Shown: positions 8,477 to 17,070 of the stretch, one piece after another
Numbering within the stretch: the stretch's first letter is position 1
Layout of the letters: every line of letters starts with the position of its first letter
Assembly (NCBI GenBank): GCA_031549145.1
Contig: JAVBQI010000145.1
Location: 1 to 34,028, forward strand
Direction: 5' to 3'
DNA from: JAVBSX01 sp031549145
GTDB lineage: Bacteria; Planctomycetota; Planctomycetia; Pirellulales; Thermoguttaceae
DNA length: 34,028 bases
Program-made: the position numbers and the translations under genes
Notes under the pieces: model-generated
What the model was told of the DNA's origin: nothing
What the model saw: the letters and a program-made list of their open reading frames with translations, nothing else
Databases searched by the model: none

Positions 8477-9808
8477 ATGAAAGAATCGTCGCGCAGGATC
8501 GTGGTTACCGGTTTGGGCGTCGTTTCCCCCTTGGGGCTGACGACGGCCGGGCTCTGGAACGCCCTGATCGCCGGAGAAAGCGGCGTCCGACCGTTCGCGT
8601 TTGATCGGGCGGGCGATTCCCCGATCGCTTTGGCCGGGAAATGTTCCGATTTTTCGGGGGCGATCGAAGATTTCGGCGAAAACGATCCCACGAAAAAGAA
8701 GACGATCAAAAAAGCGACCAAGCTGATGTCGCGCGAAATTCAAATGGGGGTCGCCGCGACCCAGCGAGCATTGGCCGATGCCGGGATCGTGAGCGGGACG
8801 TATGCCCCGGAGCGCATGGGCGTCGCATTCGGCTGCGACCTGATCTACTCAACGGTCGAAGATCTTTTGGACGGCGTCAAATCGTGCCTTTCGGAACAGG
8901 GGACGCCGGCCGTCCGGTTCGATTTTTCCCGCTGGGCTAAGGAGGGAATGCCGAAAATGTCGCCGCTGTGGCAGCTGAAATACCTGCCGAACATGCCCTC
9001 AAGTCATATCGCGATTATCAACGATTTCCGCGGCCCCAACAATTCGATCATGCTGCAGGAAGCTTCGATCGGCGGGGCGGTCGGGGAAGCGGTCGAAACG
9101 ATCCGGGCCGGCAAGGTCGAACTGATCGTCGTCGGCGCGACCGGTTCGCGGCTGCACCCGATCAAACTCGTGCAAACCCTGATTCAAGAGCAGGTTTGCA
9201 AGCACGATTCGGCTCCGGAATCGGCTTCCCGACCGTTCGATCGAAATCGGAGCGGCATGGTGCTCGGCGAAGGGGCCGGAGCCTTGATTCTGGAATCGCG
9301 GGAACACGCCCTCAAGCGCGGCGCGACCGTTTACGCCGAGGTGCTTTGCGGCAATTCCGTCGCCTGGTCGGAGCGGGATGCGAGCGTCGATTGCCGGGAA
9401 ACGGCCTTGGCTCAGGCGATGCGAAACGTTCTCCAAAAAGGAGGTTGCGGCCCCGAATCGATCGGGCACATCAACGCGCACGGCCTGGGGACCACATGCG
9501 GCGACGCCTGCGAGGCCCGGGCGATCAACCGGGTGTTCGGCGAGCGGAAAGATCCGGTGCCGACGACGACGGGGAAAGGGCATTTCGGCAATCTCGGAGC
9601 GGGGAGCGGAGCGGTCGAATTGATTGCCGGGGTTCTTGCACTGAAACACGGCCGGCTTTTTCCGATTCTGAATTACGAAACCGCCGATCCGGAATGCCCG
9701 ATTCGGGTCGTCCGAAGCGGGGAAAACCTCCCGAGCGGCCCTTCTTTCCTCAAATTGGCCCTCAGTGCCCAAGGCCAGGCTTCGGCATTGCTTGTCCGAA
9801 AACCGTAA
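8477..9808 (+). CDS. FabF-like ketosynthase-fold protein lacking the active-site Cys
   Basis: This 443-residue protein has the thiolase fold of beta-ketoacyl-ACP synthases: an N-terminal VVTGLGVVSPLG, a RPFDRNRSGMVLGEGAGALIL block and INAHGLGTT near residue 332. In condensing enzymes the nucleophile lies in a TAC-T/S-G elbow; here the matching stretch (about 190-200) reads MLQEASIGGAVGEA, with no Cys for tens of residues around it. Both catalytic His candidates remain (H335 in NAHG and H369 in KGHFG), but the usual Lys five residues before the second His appears to be Thr. It is therefore probably not a condensing enzyme. It may be a structural partner like the chain-length factor of type II polyketide synthases, or a decarboxylase-like or binding protein. 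There is no acyl-carrier protein or partner ketosynthase nearby. ATG at 8477 was chosen because MKESSRRIVVTG is the natural family start. Confidence 0.8.
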   Translation: MKESSRRIVVTGLGVVSPLGLTTAGLWNALIAGESGVRPFAFDRAGDSPIALAGKCSDFSGAIEDFGENDPTKKKTIKKATKLMSREIQMGVAATQRALADAGIVSGTYAPERMGVAFGCDLIYSTVEDLLDGVKSCLSEQGTPAVRFDFSRWAKEGMPKMSPLWQLKYLPNMPSSHIAIINDFRGPNNSIMLQEASIGGAVGEAVETIRAGKVELIVVGATGSRLHPIKLVQTLIQEQVCKHDSAPESASRPFDRNRSGMVLGEGAGALILESREHALKRGATVYAEVLCGNSVAWSERDASVDCRETALAQAMRNVLQKGGCGPESIGHINAHGLGTTCGDACEARAINRVFGERKDPVPTTTGKGHFGNLGAGSGAVELIAGVLALKHGRLFPILNYETADPECPIRVVRSGENLPSGPSFLKLALSAQGQASALLVRKP

Positions 9809-9848
9809 AACGGCGGCTGCGGCCTCATCAACTTTTTCTTGGGCCGTC

Positions 9849-9877
9849 TTGCCGAAGATGGGAAAAGCGTTTATAGT
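9849..9877 (+). promoter_or_regulatory. Candidate promoter for yajC-secDF
   Basis: TTGCCG (9849-9854) and TATAGT (9872-9877) are 17 bases apart and about 90 bases upstream of the yajC start. The -10 matches five of six consensus bases and the -35 four of six. It lies in the 158-base gap after the ketosynthase-like gene, suggesting yajC and secDF form their own unit. Confidence 0.4.
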
Positions 9878-9966
9878 ATCCCTCTTAATATATTCGGTTT
9901 GTTCTAGGCCGATGAGATCGGAAACGTCGCTATTTGCTTTTTCCTACCCCTTATTGAGATATCCCA

Positions 9967-10320
9967 ATGTTCGATTCCTCTCTCGCGAATCTGACGCTTT
10001 TTGCCCAAGCGGACGGGGGAAGCAACCCGATTATGGCGATTCTGATCATGGTCGGGCCGATCCTCATCATTTTTTGGTTCCTCATCATTCGTCCCCAGCA
10101 GCGGGAAGATGATCGACGAAAAAAAATGGTCAACGCCCTCAAAAAGAACGACCGGGTCTATACGGTCGGCGGAATCATCGGGGTCGTTCATTCCGTCGAT
10201 CTGGAAAAAAAGGAGGTCGTCCTCAAGGTCGACGATTCGAATAACACCAAAGTCCGCTTCCTGCTCAGTGCGGTTTCCGCCGTTCTCTCGGAATCCTCCT
10301 CCGAGGAAGAAAAGAAATAA
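9967..10320 (+). CDS. yajC: Preprotein translocase subunit YajC
   Basis: YajC is a small inner-membrane partner of the SecDF-YajC complex that assists Sec-dependent export. The protein has 117 residues, near the usual length of about 85-115. It has one transmembrane helix (about residues 22-42, IMAILIMVGPILIIFWFLII) followed directly by the family hallmark RPQQ-RED-RR-K and a small beta-rich cytoplasmic domain with the typical G-IIGVVHSVD and KV-FLLSAVSAV blocks. The C-terminal tail is acidic and Ser-rich. secDF follows after 75 bases in the same direction, the standard gene order, so the two are probably cotranscribed. Confidence 0.95.
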   Translation: MFDSSLANLTLFAQADGGSNPIMAILIMVGPILIIFWFLIIRPQQREDDRRKKMVNALKKNDRVYTVGGIIGVVHSVDLEKKEVVLKVDDSNNTKVRFLLSAVSAVLSESSSEEEKK

Positions 10321-10395
10321 TCATTATTGGAGAGGCTTCTCCTTATACCGGCGCTTCGGCGTTTGAACTCACTACCATTCGGAGTATTAGAAAAG

Positions 10396-13300
10396 ATGGA
10401 ATCTTTTCCCAAATTGCCAATTCGGTTCGTTTTCCCAACCCTCACGGGAACTATCCTCCTCGGATTATTTCTGACGTTCGGTCAGGGAGCATTGGCCCAG
10501 GAAGCAACGGCTCCACCGGTAACCCCGGCGGTCGAATCTCCCGCCGAGCCTGCCGCCCAACCCACAAGTGAATCCGCCGCTCAACCGACGGTCGAACCCG
10601 CCGCTCAACCGGCTGCCGAGCCTGCGGCTCAACCGGCGACGGAACCGACTCCGGAAACATCCGAAACCCCGGCTCCGGCAACCGAGCCGGCGGCCGCCCC
10701 GCCCGCGACGGGAACGACGGCCCCCGAATTGCCGGAAGCGGTTACAACCGAATCCGGTACGGACGAATTCGCGACCCCCGATGTCGAAGCCGAACCCGCC
10801 TCGGAAGATGCCGCGACCGCCGATGTCGCGACCGCCGATGCGAGCGGCGCCGAAGAAATCGGGCCGCCGATCCCTTGGTGGGAAAGCGGGTATGCAACGC
10901 TTTTGGCGCTTTTTCTCGTTTTTGCCGGCTCGATCTATTTCGCGAGCGCCCTTTCGAAGGCTTGGCGAATGCCGGAACACAACATGCGTTTGTTTATTCT
11001 CTTTCTTTGCTTTTTCGGTGCCGTCGTCGCAACGGCACTCGGTTGGCATCGGCTGACCCTTGGGATCGACCTTCGCGGCGGCGTGATCTTGGTGTACGAC
11101 GTCAGCACCAAGGTGGTCGAACCGAGCGAGCAGGAGAAGCAGGCCGGGCAAACTCCGGCCGCCGGACAGCCCGGCACTGCGGAATATAGTATGGACCAAT
11201 TGACCAAGGCGCTCGGGATGCGGATCAACCCGGGCGGGGTGCGCGAAATTTCGATCACCAAACTTGGGAAAAATCAGGTCAAAATCATCATTCCGGCCGC
11301 CGAAGACGCCGAAGTCGCTCGGATCGAACGGGTGATCAGCGAATCCGGAGCGTTGGAATTCCGGATTCTTGCCTCGGAACAATACGACAGCGACCGGGCG
11401 ATCATCGACCGGGCGAGAAACGAGCACGGTTCAACCGTGTTCGACATTGTCGACGGCAAGCAGGTCCGGCGGGCGTTTTGGGTGCCGGTTGCCCCGACGG
11501 AACGCGATTCCTTTATGAGCGGACAAGCAATCAGCCGGGTGCGGGGCAAAGAACTGGAAGTCCTCGTCCTGGTCGACCGATACAATGTTCTTGGAAAGGA
11601 CATTAAAAACATCCGCGAAACCGTCGATGAACGTCAGCAGCCCGCCCTCGGGTTCAGCTTTCATCCGAATGGGGCGAAACGGTTTTACGCGTTGACGAAC
11701 GAAAACAAGGCCGACCCGGTGCAACCGAACCGGCTTCGCCAACTCGGCATTATCATGAACGGCGAGCTGTATTCGGCTCCGACGCTTCGTTCCGCGATCA
11801 GCGACAGCGGAATCATCGAGTTCAGCTCTCGCAACACGCAGGCCGAAAAACTGGCGCTTCAAAAGGAAATCGACCATTTGATGAACGTGATGAACGCCGG
11901 CTCCCTGCCCGCCGATTTGAGCAAGGAACCGGTTTCCCGGATGCTGACCGGGGCGACCCTCGGGGAAGATACGATCAACAAGGGAAAGAACGCGTTTATC
12001 GTCGGGATCACCCTGATTTTCCTCTTCATGCTCGGATATTACCGCCTCGCCGGTGTAATCGCGTGCTTCGCCGTGATCATGAACTTTTTCCTGATCATGG
12101 CCGTGATGCTCGCGCTCCGGGCGGCGTTTACCCTGCCGGGGCTCGCCGGTTTGGTGTTGACATTGGCGATGTCGGTCGATGCGAACATCCTGATTTTCGA
12201 GCGTATCCGCGAGGAACTCGCGGCCGGGGCAAGCCTTCGGATCGCGATTCGCAACGGTTTCGACCGGGCTCTTTCCGCGATCGTCGACTCGAACCTGACG
12301 ACGATCATCTCCGGCATCATCCTGTACGCGGTCGGGAGCGAGCAGATCAAGGGATTTGCCGTCACTCTCGTGCTCGGCGTTACCTTCAGCATGTTTACGG
12401 CAACGTATTGCTGCCGGACGATCTTCGAAGTGCTGGAACGACACAAATGGATCACGACCTTGAGAATGATGCGGCTTTTCACCAAGACGAACATCAATTT
12501 CATGGGCGTTCGAAACGTGTTCTTCGTCTTTTCCGGGATCGTAATCGTCATCAGCTTGGTCGCGACGGGAATGCGCGGCAAAGGGATTTTGGACATCGAT
12601 TTCGTCGGCGGGGTCTCCGTTGAAGCGATTTTCCGCTCACCGCAGACGATCGACGAGGTCCGCAGCAAGCTCGGTGACCGGGACAAGGGGAACCTGCCGG
12701 ACCTTTCGGTGAGCAACATCCGTTTGGACGCCGTCGCGGCAGAAAGAATGGAAAAGGAAACCGGGGTCAAGCCGGGGATCAATACGCATTACATCATTAA
12801 CACCTCGGTCAAGCCGGAGTTTTACGAAACGCCGGACAATTACCTTCGCGAAGTGGTCGGAGTGCTCGAAAAGGAATTTGGGGACACCCTGATTTACAAT
12901 ACCCTGAATTACGAGATCAAATCGACCACGGAAACGGCCCCGGCAAACGGCGAAAAACCGGCCGATCCGGACGCTCCCGCCCAGGCGATCACGACCGTCG
13001 CGCTTTTGACGATCGAACCGGTTACGAACCGTCTGGGGCTCGAATCGAAACTGGACGAACTCGCGAAAAAAGCCCAGCTCGCGGCGGTGACAAAAGACAC
13101 GTTCAGCCTCGACCTGGTTGCCGATGATACGACCCCGACGCGGACCGATTCGGGCGGCGGGATCCGGAGCAAGACTTGGTTGCTGACAATGAACACCTCG
13201 GGAGCCGAGGCGGAAGCGTTCCTGAATTACGCCAAAGAGTATTACCGTTCGCCGTACCTCCCCTCCTCGAACACGATCGGGGGCGCGGTCGCCCGCTATG

Positions 13301-13875
13301 CCCAAATTCAGGCGATCCTCGCCCTCGGCGGGTGTCTCGTCTGTATCGTCGGTTATATCTGGTTCCGGTTCCAAAAGGTGATTTACGGTATCGCGGCGGT
13401 CCTTTCGCTGGTGCACGACGTGATCGTCACCCTCGGCTGCATCGCCTTGAGCTACTGGTTCGCCCCGTACCTCGGTTTTCTCGGCGTCGAGGAATTCAAG
13501 ATCGGCCTGCCCGTGGTCGCGGCGTTTTTGACCCTGATCGGTTACTCCCTCAACGATACGATCATCGTTTTCGACCGTATCCGGGAGGTGAAAGGGAAGC
13601 TGCCGGACTTGAATATCGACATCATCAACACCAGTATCAACCAAACCCTTTCCCGAACCTTGCTGACCTCGATTTCGACGGCCGTCGTGCTCGGAATCCT
13701 GTATTTCTTCGGCGGGGCGGGGATTCATACTTTTTCCTTCGCGATGCTCGTCGGTATCGTTTTCGGAACCTACAGCTCGGTCTACATTGCTTCGGCTTTG
13801 TTGCTTTGGCTCTCGGAACCGCGGGGGACACAGGCGAAGGATAAGAAAGATAAGTATTCGACGGCGAAAAAGTAG
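10396..13875 (+). CDS. secDF: SecD-SecF fusion protein translocase subunit
   Basis: This single 1159-residue chain carries both SecD and SecF, which use the ion gradient to pull exported proteins across the membrane. An N-terminal signal-like helix (about residues 13-35) is followed by about 120 residues rich in Ala, Pro and Glu with repeated AAQP-EP units. SecD begins with a helix near 163 and the DLRGG motif near 225; its large extracytoplasmic domain leads to the transmembrane block (about 534-685) holding SVDANILIFERIREEL. SecF starts near 698 with DIDFVGG near 735, and its final transmembrane block (about 969-1139) contains GYSLNDTIIVFDRIREV. Separate SecD and SecF add up to about 930 residues; the excess is the N-terminal linker and longer loops. 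ATG at 10396 was preferred to a TTG 23 codons upstream because it opens the signal-like segment. Confidence 0.95.
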   Translation: MESFPKLPIRFVFPTLTGTILLGLFLTFGQGALAQEATAPPVTPAVESPAEPAAQPTSESAAQPTVEPAAQPAAEPAAQPATEPTPETSETPAPATEPAAAPPATGTTAPELPEAVTTESGTDEFATPDVEAEPASEDAATADVATADASGAEEIGPPIPWWESGYATLLALFLVFAGSIYFASALSKAWRMPEHNMRLFILFLCFFGAVVATALGWHRLTLGIDLRGGVILVYDVSTKVVEPSEQEKQAGQTPAAGQPGTAEYSMDQLTKALGMRINPGGVREISITKLGKNQVKIIIPAAEDAEVARIERVISESGALEFRILASEQYDSDRAIIDRARNEHGSTVFDIVDGKQVRRAFWVPVAPTERDSFMSGQAISRVRGKELEVLVLVDRYNVLGKDIKNIRETVDERQQPALGFSFHPNGAKRFYALTNENKADPVQPNRLRQLGIIMNGELYSAPTLRSAISDSGIIEFSSRNTQAEKLALQKEIDHLMNVMNAGSLPADLSKEPVSRMLTGATLGEDTINKGKNAFIVGITLIFLFMLGYYRLAGVIACFAVIMNFFLIMAVMLALRAAFTLPGLAGLVLTLAMSVDANILIFERIREELAAGASLRIAIRNGFDRALSAIVDSNLTTIISGIILYAVGSEQIKGFAVTLVLGVTFSMFTATYCCRTIFEVLERHKWITTLRMMRLFTKTNINFMGVRNVFFVFSGIVIVISLVATGMRGKGILDIDFVGGVSVEAIFRSPQTIDEVRSKLGDRDKGNLPDLSVSNIRLDAVAAERMEKETGVKPGINTHYIINTSVKPEFYETPDNYLREVVGVLEKEFGDTLIYNTLNYEIKSTTETAPANGEKPADPDAPAQAITTVALLTIEPVTNRLGLESKLDELAKKAQLAAVTKDTFSLDLVADDTTPTRTDSGGGIRSKTWLLTMNTSGAEAEAFLNYAKEYYRSPYLPSSNTIGGAVARYAQIQAILALGGCLVCIVGYIWFRFQKVIYGIAAVLSLVHDVIVTLGCIALSYWFAPYLGFLGVEEFKIGLPVVAAFLTLIGYSLNDTIIVFDRIREVKGKLPDLNIDIINTSINQTLSRTLLTSISTAVVLGILYFFGGAGIHTFSFAMLVGIVFGTYSSVYIASALLLWLSEPRGTQAKDKKDKYSTAKK

Positions 13876-13891
13876 CACAGTGCTTTGAGAG

Positions 13892-13924
13892 AAAAGGGAC
13901 AGGAATCGTTTCCTGTCCCTTTTT
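13892..13924 (+). terminator. Intrinsic terminator after secDF
   Basis: A perfect stem AAAAGGGACAGGAA / TTCCTGTCCCTTTTT with a 4-base loop begins 17 bases after the secDF stop and ends in a T-run. It separates yajC-secDF from the antiporter gene. On the other strand the A-run also becomes a T-tract, so it could work both ways. Confidence 0.75.
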
Positions 13925-13965
13925 CGCCGAACTCAATCAATAATTTTTTACTGAATTTTGATCTT

Positions 13966-15672
13966 ATGACTGAACAAGGGCAATCTCACGAACATTCGGG
14001 AGCGACTTCCCATTTCGGATTGAAAGCGGTCGTCGCCGCGATCATTCTCCTCCTGATCGGATACGGCGTTCTCGCGGCCTTCAACCTGCCGCAAACCTGG
14101 ACGGCGATGGGCAACGCCCCGCACGCCGAGGCCGCCTCGCACGAGCACGAAGCCGCCTCCGCGCACTCGGAAGATCACGATCATGCGGGGCATCATCACG
14201 CCGAAACGGCCGTTGAATCCGCGACGGAAGCCCACCCCACCGCCAAGCATCATCCCCCTTATTGGATGGTCGCCCCGTTCGCCCTTTTGCTCCTTTGCAT
14301 TGCCGTTCTGCCGCTCATCCCGGCGACCGAGCATTGGTGGGAAAGCAACCTGAACCGTTTTCTCGTCGCGGCCGGACTCGGAATCCTGACCCTCGGCTAC
14401 TATTTTCTGATGTGCGATTTCCCGGTCGATTTGCATTGGCCGGCCCACAAAGTCATCGACCCGGCCGTTTCGGGAAAATTCGCCGTTGCCTCGACGATTT
14501 TCATTAACTCGATCATCGGAGAATTCATTCCCTTTATTATCCTCCTTTTTACCCTTTACTGCATTACCGGCGGGATTCGGATCGAAGGAGATTTGAAAGC
14601 GAAACCGCTGACCAACACGATCATCCTCGCGATCGGGGCGGTGCTCGCCAGTTTCGTCGGAACGACCGGGGCGGCTATGCTCCTGATCCGGCTCCTGCTC
14701 GACACCAACAGGCAGCGAAAACACAAGGTTCACACGATCGTCTTTTTCATTTTCGTCGTCTGCAATTGCGGCGGCTGCCTGCTGCCTCTCGGCGACCCGC
14801 CGCTGTTCCTCGGCTACCTCCGGGGGGTTCCCTTCCTCTGGACCTTCCGGCTTTGGGTCGAATGGGCGTTCGTCTGCGGCTGTCTCCTGGTCATCTATTT
14901 TATCTGGGATACGATCTGGTTTTATCCCCGCGAAGGCAAGGAGAATATTCAACGGGATAACGCCGAAACAGAGCCGCTTAAAATGACCGGCCTCGGTTTG
15001 AACGTCCCGCTCCTGATCGGCGTCATTCTGAGCGTCATGTTCCTCGACCCCTCCAAGGTGATTCCGGGAACCGATTGGCACCCCTGGTACTTTATGCGGG
15101 AAGTGGTCCAATTGCTCCTGGTCGCGATTTCTCTCGGCGCGGGGCAATACGCGATCCGTAAAGGGAACAGCTTTACGTTCGCGGCGATCATCGAGGTCGC
15201 GGCCCTGTTCTTCGGCATCTTTATCTGCATGCAGGCTCCACTCCAGATTCTCAACGTCAAGGGACCGGACCTCGGTTTGAAGACTTCCCGCCAGTTTTTC
15301 TGGTCGACCGGGACGCTGTCCTCCGTTTTGGACAACGCGCCGACCTATGTCGTCTTTTTCGAGACGGCCAAGTCGCTTTCCCCGAACACCGAAGAGGGAC
15401 TTCTCAAGGATCCTCATTACAAGGAACAATTCGAGAGCGGTGCAATGGTGCCGGTTACCGGCGGGTTTATCGATCATCACCTCTTGGCCGCGATCGCCCT
15501 CGGAGCCGTGTTTATGGGTTCAATGACCTATATCGGCAACGGCCCCAACTTCATGGTCAAGGCCGTCGCCGAGCAGTCCGGCGTCAAGATGCCGAGCTTT
15601 TTCGGTTACATGGTTTACAGTTGCTGCTTCCTGCTGCCGCTGTTCTATATCATGACGATGGTGTTTTTATAG
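13966..15672 (+). CDS. NhaD-type Na+/H+ antiporter (ion transporter superfamily)
   Basis: This 568-residue multispanning membrane protein belongs to the NhaD/ArsB/citrate-transporter superfamily and probably exchanges Na+ for H+. The superfamily core runs from about residue 100 and contains many hydrophobic helices, paired motifs such as FINSIIGEFIPF, SFVGTTGAAMLLIRLLL and GGCLLPLGDPPLFLGYLRG in the first half, and STGTLSSVLDNAPTYVVFFE with SMTYIGNGPNFMVKAVAE in the second. A first helix (about residues 18-40) is followed by a 50-residue linker rich in His, Glu and Asp (HEHE, HSEDHDHAGHHH), which could bind metal or sense pH and is not part of the core fold. ATG at 13966 gives the shortest sensible N-terminus. 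It lies behind a terminator, so it has its own promoter or depends on readthrough. The ion specificity is inferred from the family only. Confidence 0.85.
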   Translation: MTEQGQSHEHSGATSHFGLKAVVAAIILLLIGYGVLAAFNLPQTWTAMGNAPHAEAASHEHEAASAHSEDHDHAGHHHAETAVESATEAHPTAKHHPPYWMVAPFALLLLCIAVLPLIPATEHWWESNLNRFLVAAGLGILTLGYYFLMCDFPVDLHWPAHKVIDPAVSGKFAVASTIFINSIIGEFIPFIILLFTLYCITGGIRIEGDLKAKPLTNTIILAIGAVLASFVGTTGAAMLLIRLLLDTNRQRKHKVHTIVFFIFVVCNCGGCLLPLGDPPLFLGYLRGVPFLWTFRLWVEWAFVCGCLLVIYFIWDTIWFYPREGKENIQRDNAETEPLKMTGLGLNVPLLIGVILSVMFLDPSKVIPGTDWHPWYFMREVVQLLLVAISLGAGQYAIRKGNSFTFAAIIEVAALFFGIFICMQAPLQILNVKGPDLGLKTSRQFFWSTGTLSSVLDNAPTYVVFFETAKSLSPNTEEGLLKDPHYKEQFESGAMVPVTGGFIDHHLLAAIALGAVFMGSMTYIGNGPNFMVKAVAEQSGVKMPSFFGYMVYSCCFLLPLFYIMTMVFL

Positions 15673-15673
15673 A

Positions 15674-15819
15674 AATTAAAAATTAAGAATTATGAATTAA
15701 AAATTGTAAGAGACTGCGGCGCGGAAACGGCCCGTTGTCATTTCGCGTTGCTCCATTCAAAGTATTGCCTCCTGTAGTATCATTCTTAATTTTTAATTCA
15801 TAATTCTTAATTTTTTAAT
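15674..15819. repeat. AT-rich inverted repeat upstream of the RNase D gene
   Basis: Arms at 15674-15705 and 15788-15819 are reverse complements over 31-32 bases, differing by one base in a T-run. The arm sequence is built of AATTAAAAATTAAGAATTAT units. The 82-base centre is ordinary mixed sequence (GACTGCGGCGCGGAAACGG). It fills the whole gap between the antiporter stop and the RNase D start, with the right arm ending six bases before the start codon. It looks like a small inserted element or a strong RNA stem. Confidence 0.85.
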
Positions 15820-15825
15820 CTTCCC

Positions 15826-17001
15826 GTGTCGCATTTTTTCGTATCGAACGCCGAACAGTTGGAATCGCTTTTGGAGCAGTTGCGTCGAAGCGATTGGGTC
15901 GCGTTCGATACGGAGTTCATTTCGGAAGGGCGGTATCGGCCGCAACTGTGTCTCGTTCAGGTCGGGTTCGAAAACGGACTCGCCCTGATCGACCCGCTCG
16001 CGTTACAGGATATTGTTCCGTTTTGGGAATCGCTCTGCGACGGTCGGCGGGAAGTGATCGTACACGCCGGACGGAGCGAGTTGGAATTTTGTTTCCGCGA
16101 ACTCCGCCGTTTCCCGGAGCGGGTGTTCGATGTTCAATTGGCCGCCGGTTTTATCGGGATCGATTACCCTTCGGGCTTTCGCGTCCTGCTTGAAAAATTG
16201 CTCGGGACCGACGTCTCGAAATCGGAAACGCGAACCGATTGGCGCAAACGGCCGCTCAGCCCTTCGCAAATCGAGTACGCCTTGAACGATGTCCGGTATC
16301 TGGAGCCGCTCGCCTCCCTGCTGAAAACCCGGCTTGAAAAGCTGGGCCGCCTCGAATGGTACCGCGAAGAAATGACCCAACGCAATCTTTCCCTCCGGGA
16401 AGAGTTCGAGGCCCCGAAATGGCGGGGGACCGCGAAAAGCTCGCGACTTTCCCCGCCGCAGCTCGCGATCCTGCGGGAACTCTGGTCCTGGCGGGACCGG
16501 CTCGCGAAACAGACCAACAGGGTCGCCGGGCGCATTTTGCGGGACGATCTGCTCATCGAGCTCTCGAAACTGCAATCGGCCGATCCGGAACGGATTCAAT
16601 CGATTCGCGGGATGGTGCGAGGCGATTTGGCGCGGCACTACGATGAAATCGCCGCTTCGATCCGGCGGGCCTTAAGCCTGGACCCGGCCGAGTTGCCGCG
16701 TCCCTTTCGGCAGCATTCGTATCCGCAATATACGGTGATGGTCCAGTTCCTGTTTTCCGTATTGAATATGATTTGCCAAAAAAAGCGGCTCGCGAGCTCC
16801 TTGGTCGGAACGCAAAACGACGTCCGCGAATTTATCGCCCATTCGTGTGGGACCCTGCCGGAAGGGATCGTTCCCCGATTGGTTCGCGGTTGGCGGGCCG
16901 GGGTAATCGGCGAAGAACTCGCCGGCGTCTTGAACGGTGAGATCGCCTTGCGACTCAACCGCGACAATCCGGACACGCCGATCGAGTTCGTCGTTCGTTG
17001 A
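15826..17001 (+). CDS. rnd: Ribonuclease D-like 3'-5' exonuclease with HRDC domain
   Basis: This 391-residue DEDDy-type exonuclease probably trims 3' ends of tRNA and other small RNAs. The exonuclease domain is residues 1 to about 190. Exo I is FDTEF with D28 and E30. Exo III is Y151-x3-D155 (YALNDVRYL). In Exo II the usual Asp five residues after His is Glu (H80 to E85, HAGRSELEF). An HRDC nucleic-acid-binding domain follows at about 205-285 (LSPPQLAILRELWSWRD), and a C-terminal helical region completes the usual length. The start is GTG at 15826; no ATG upstream in frame is available and the AT-rich inverted repeat ends six bases before it. It converges with the gene at 17070-18701 across a shared hairpin. 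Confidence 0.88.
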   Translation: MSHFFVSNAEQLESLLEQLRRSDWVAFDTEFISEGRYRPQLCLVQVGFENGLALIDPLALQDIVPFWESLCDGRREVIVHAGRSELEFCFRELRRFPERVFDVQLAAGFIGIDYPSGFRVLLEKLLGTDVSKSETRTDWRKRPLSPSQIEYALNDVRYLEPLASLLKTRLEKLGRLEWYREEMTQRNLSLREEFEAPKWRGTAKSSRLSPPQLAILRELWSWRDRLAKQTNRVAGRILRDDLLIELSKLQSADPERIQSIRGMVRGDLARHYDEIAASIRRALSLDPAELPRPFRQHSYPQYTVMVQFLFSVLNMICQKKRLASSLVGTQNDVREFIAHSCGTLPEGIVPRLVRGWRAGVIGEELAGVLNGEIALRLNRDNPDTPIEFVVR

Positions 17002-17027
17002 GAGACCCGTGCAAAAAAATCGCTGTC

Positions 17028-17070
17028 AAAGAGCCGCAAGTGTAGCGCAGCAAAACTTACGGCTCTTTTT
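17028..17070 (+). terminator. Terminator hairpin, family C copy 1
   Basis: AAAGAGCCGCAAGT (17028-17041) pairs with ACTTACGGCTCTTTTTT (17055-17071, last bases the T-run) with one mismatch or wobble, 26 bases after the RNase D stop. It has the shape of an intrinsic terminator for the plus strand. The last T overlaps the stop codon of the converging gene. Related hairpins lie at 27689-27844 and 33096-33223. Confidence 0.8.
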
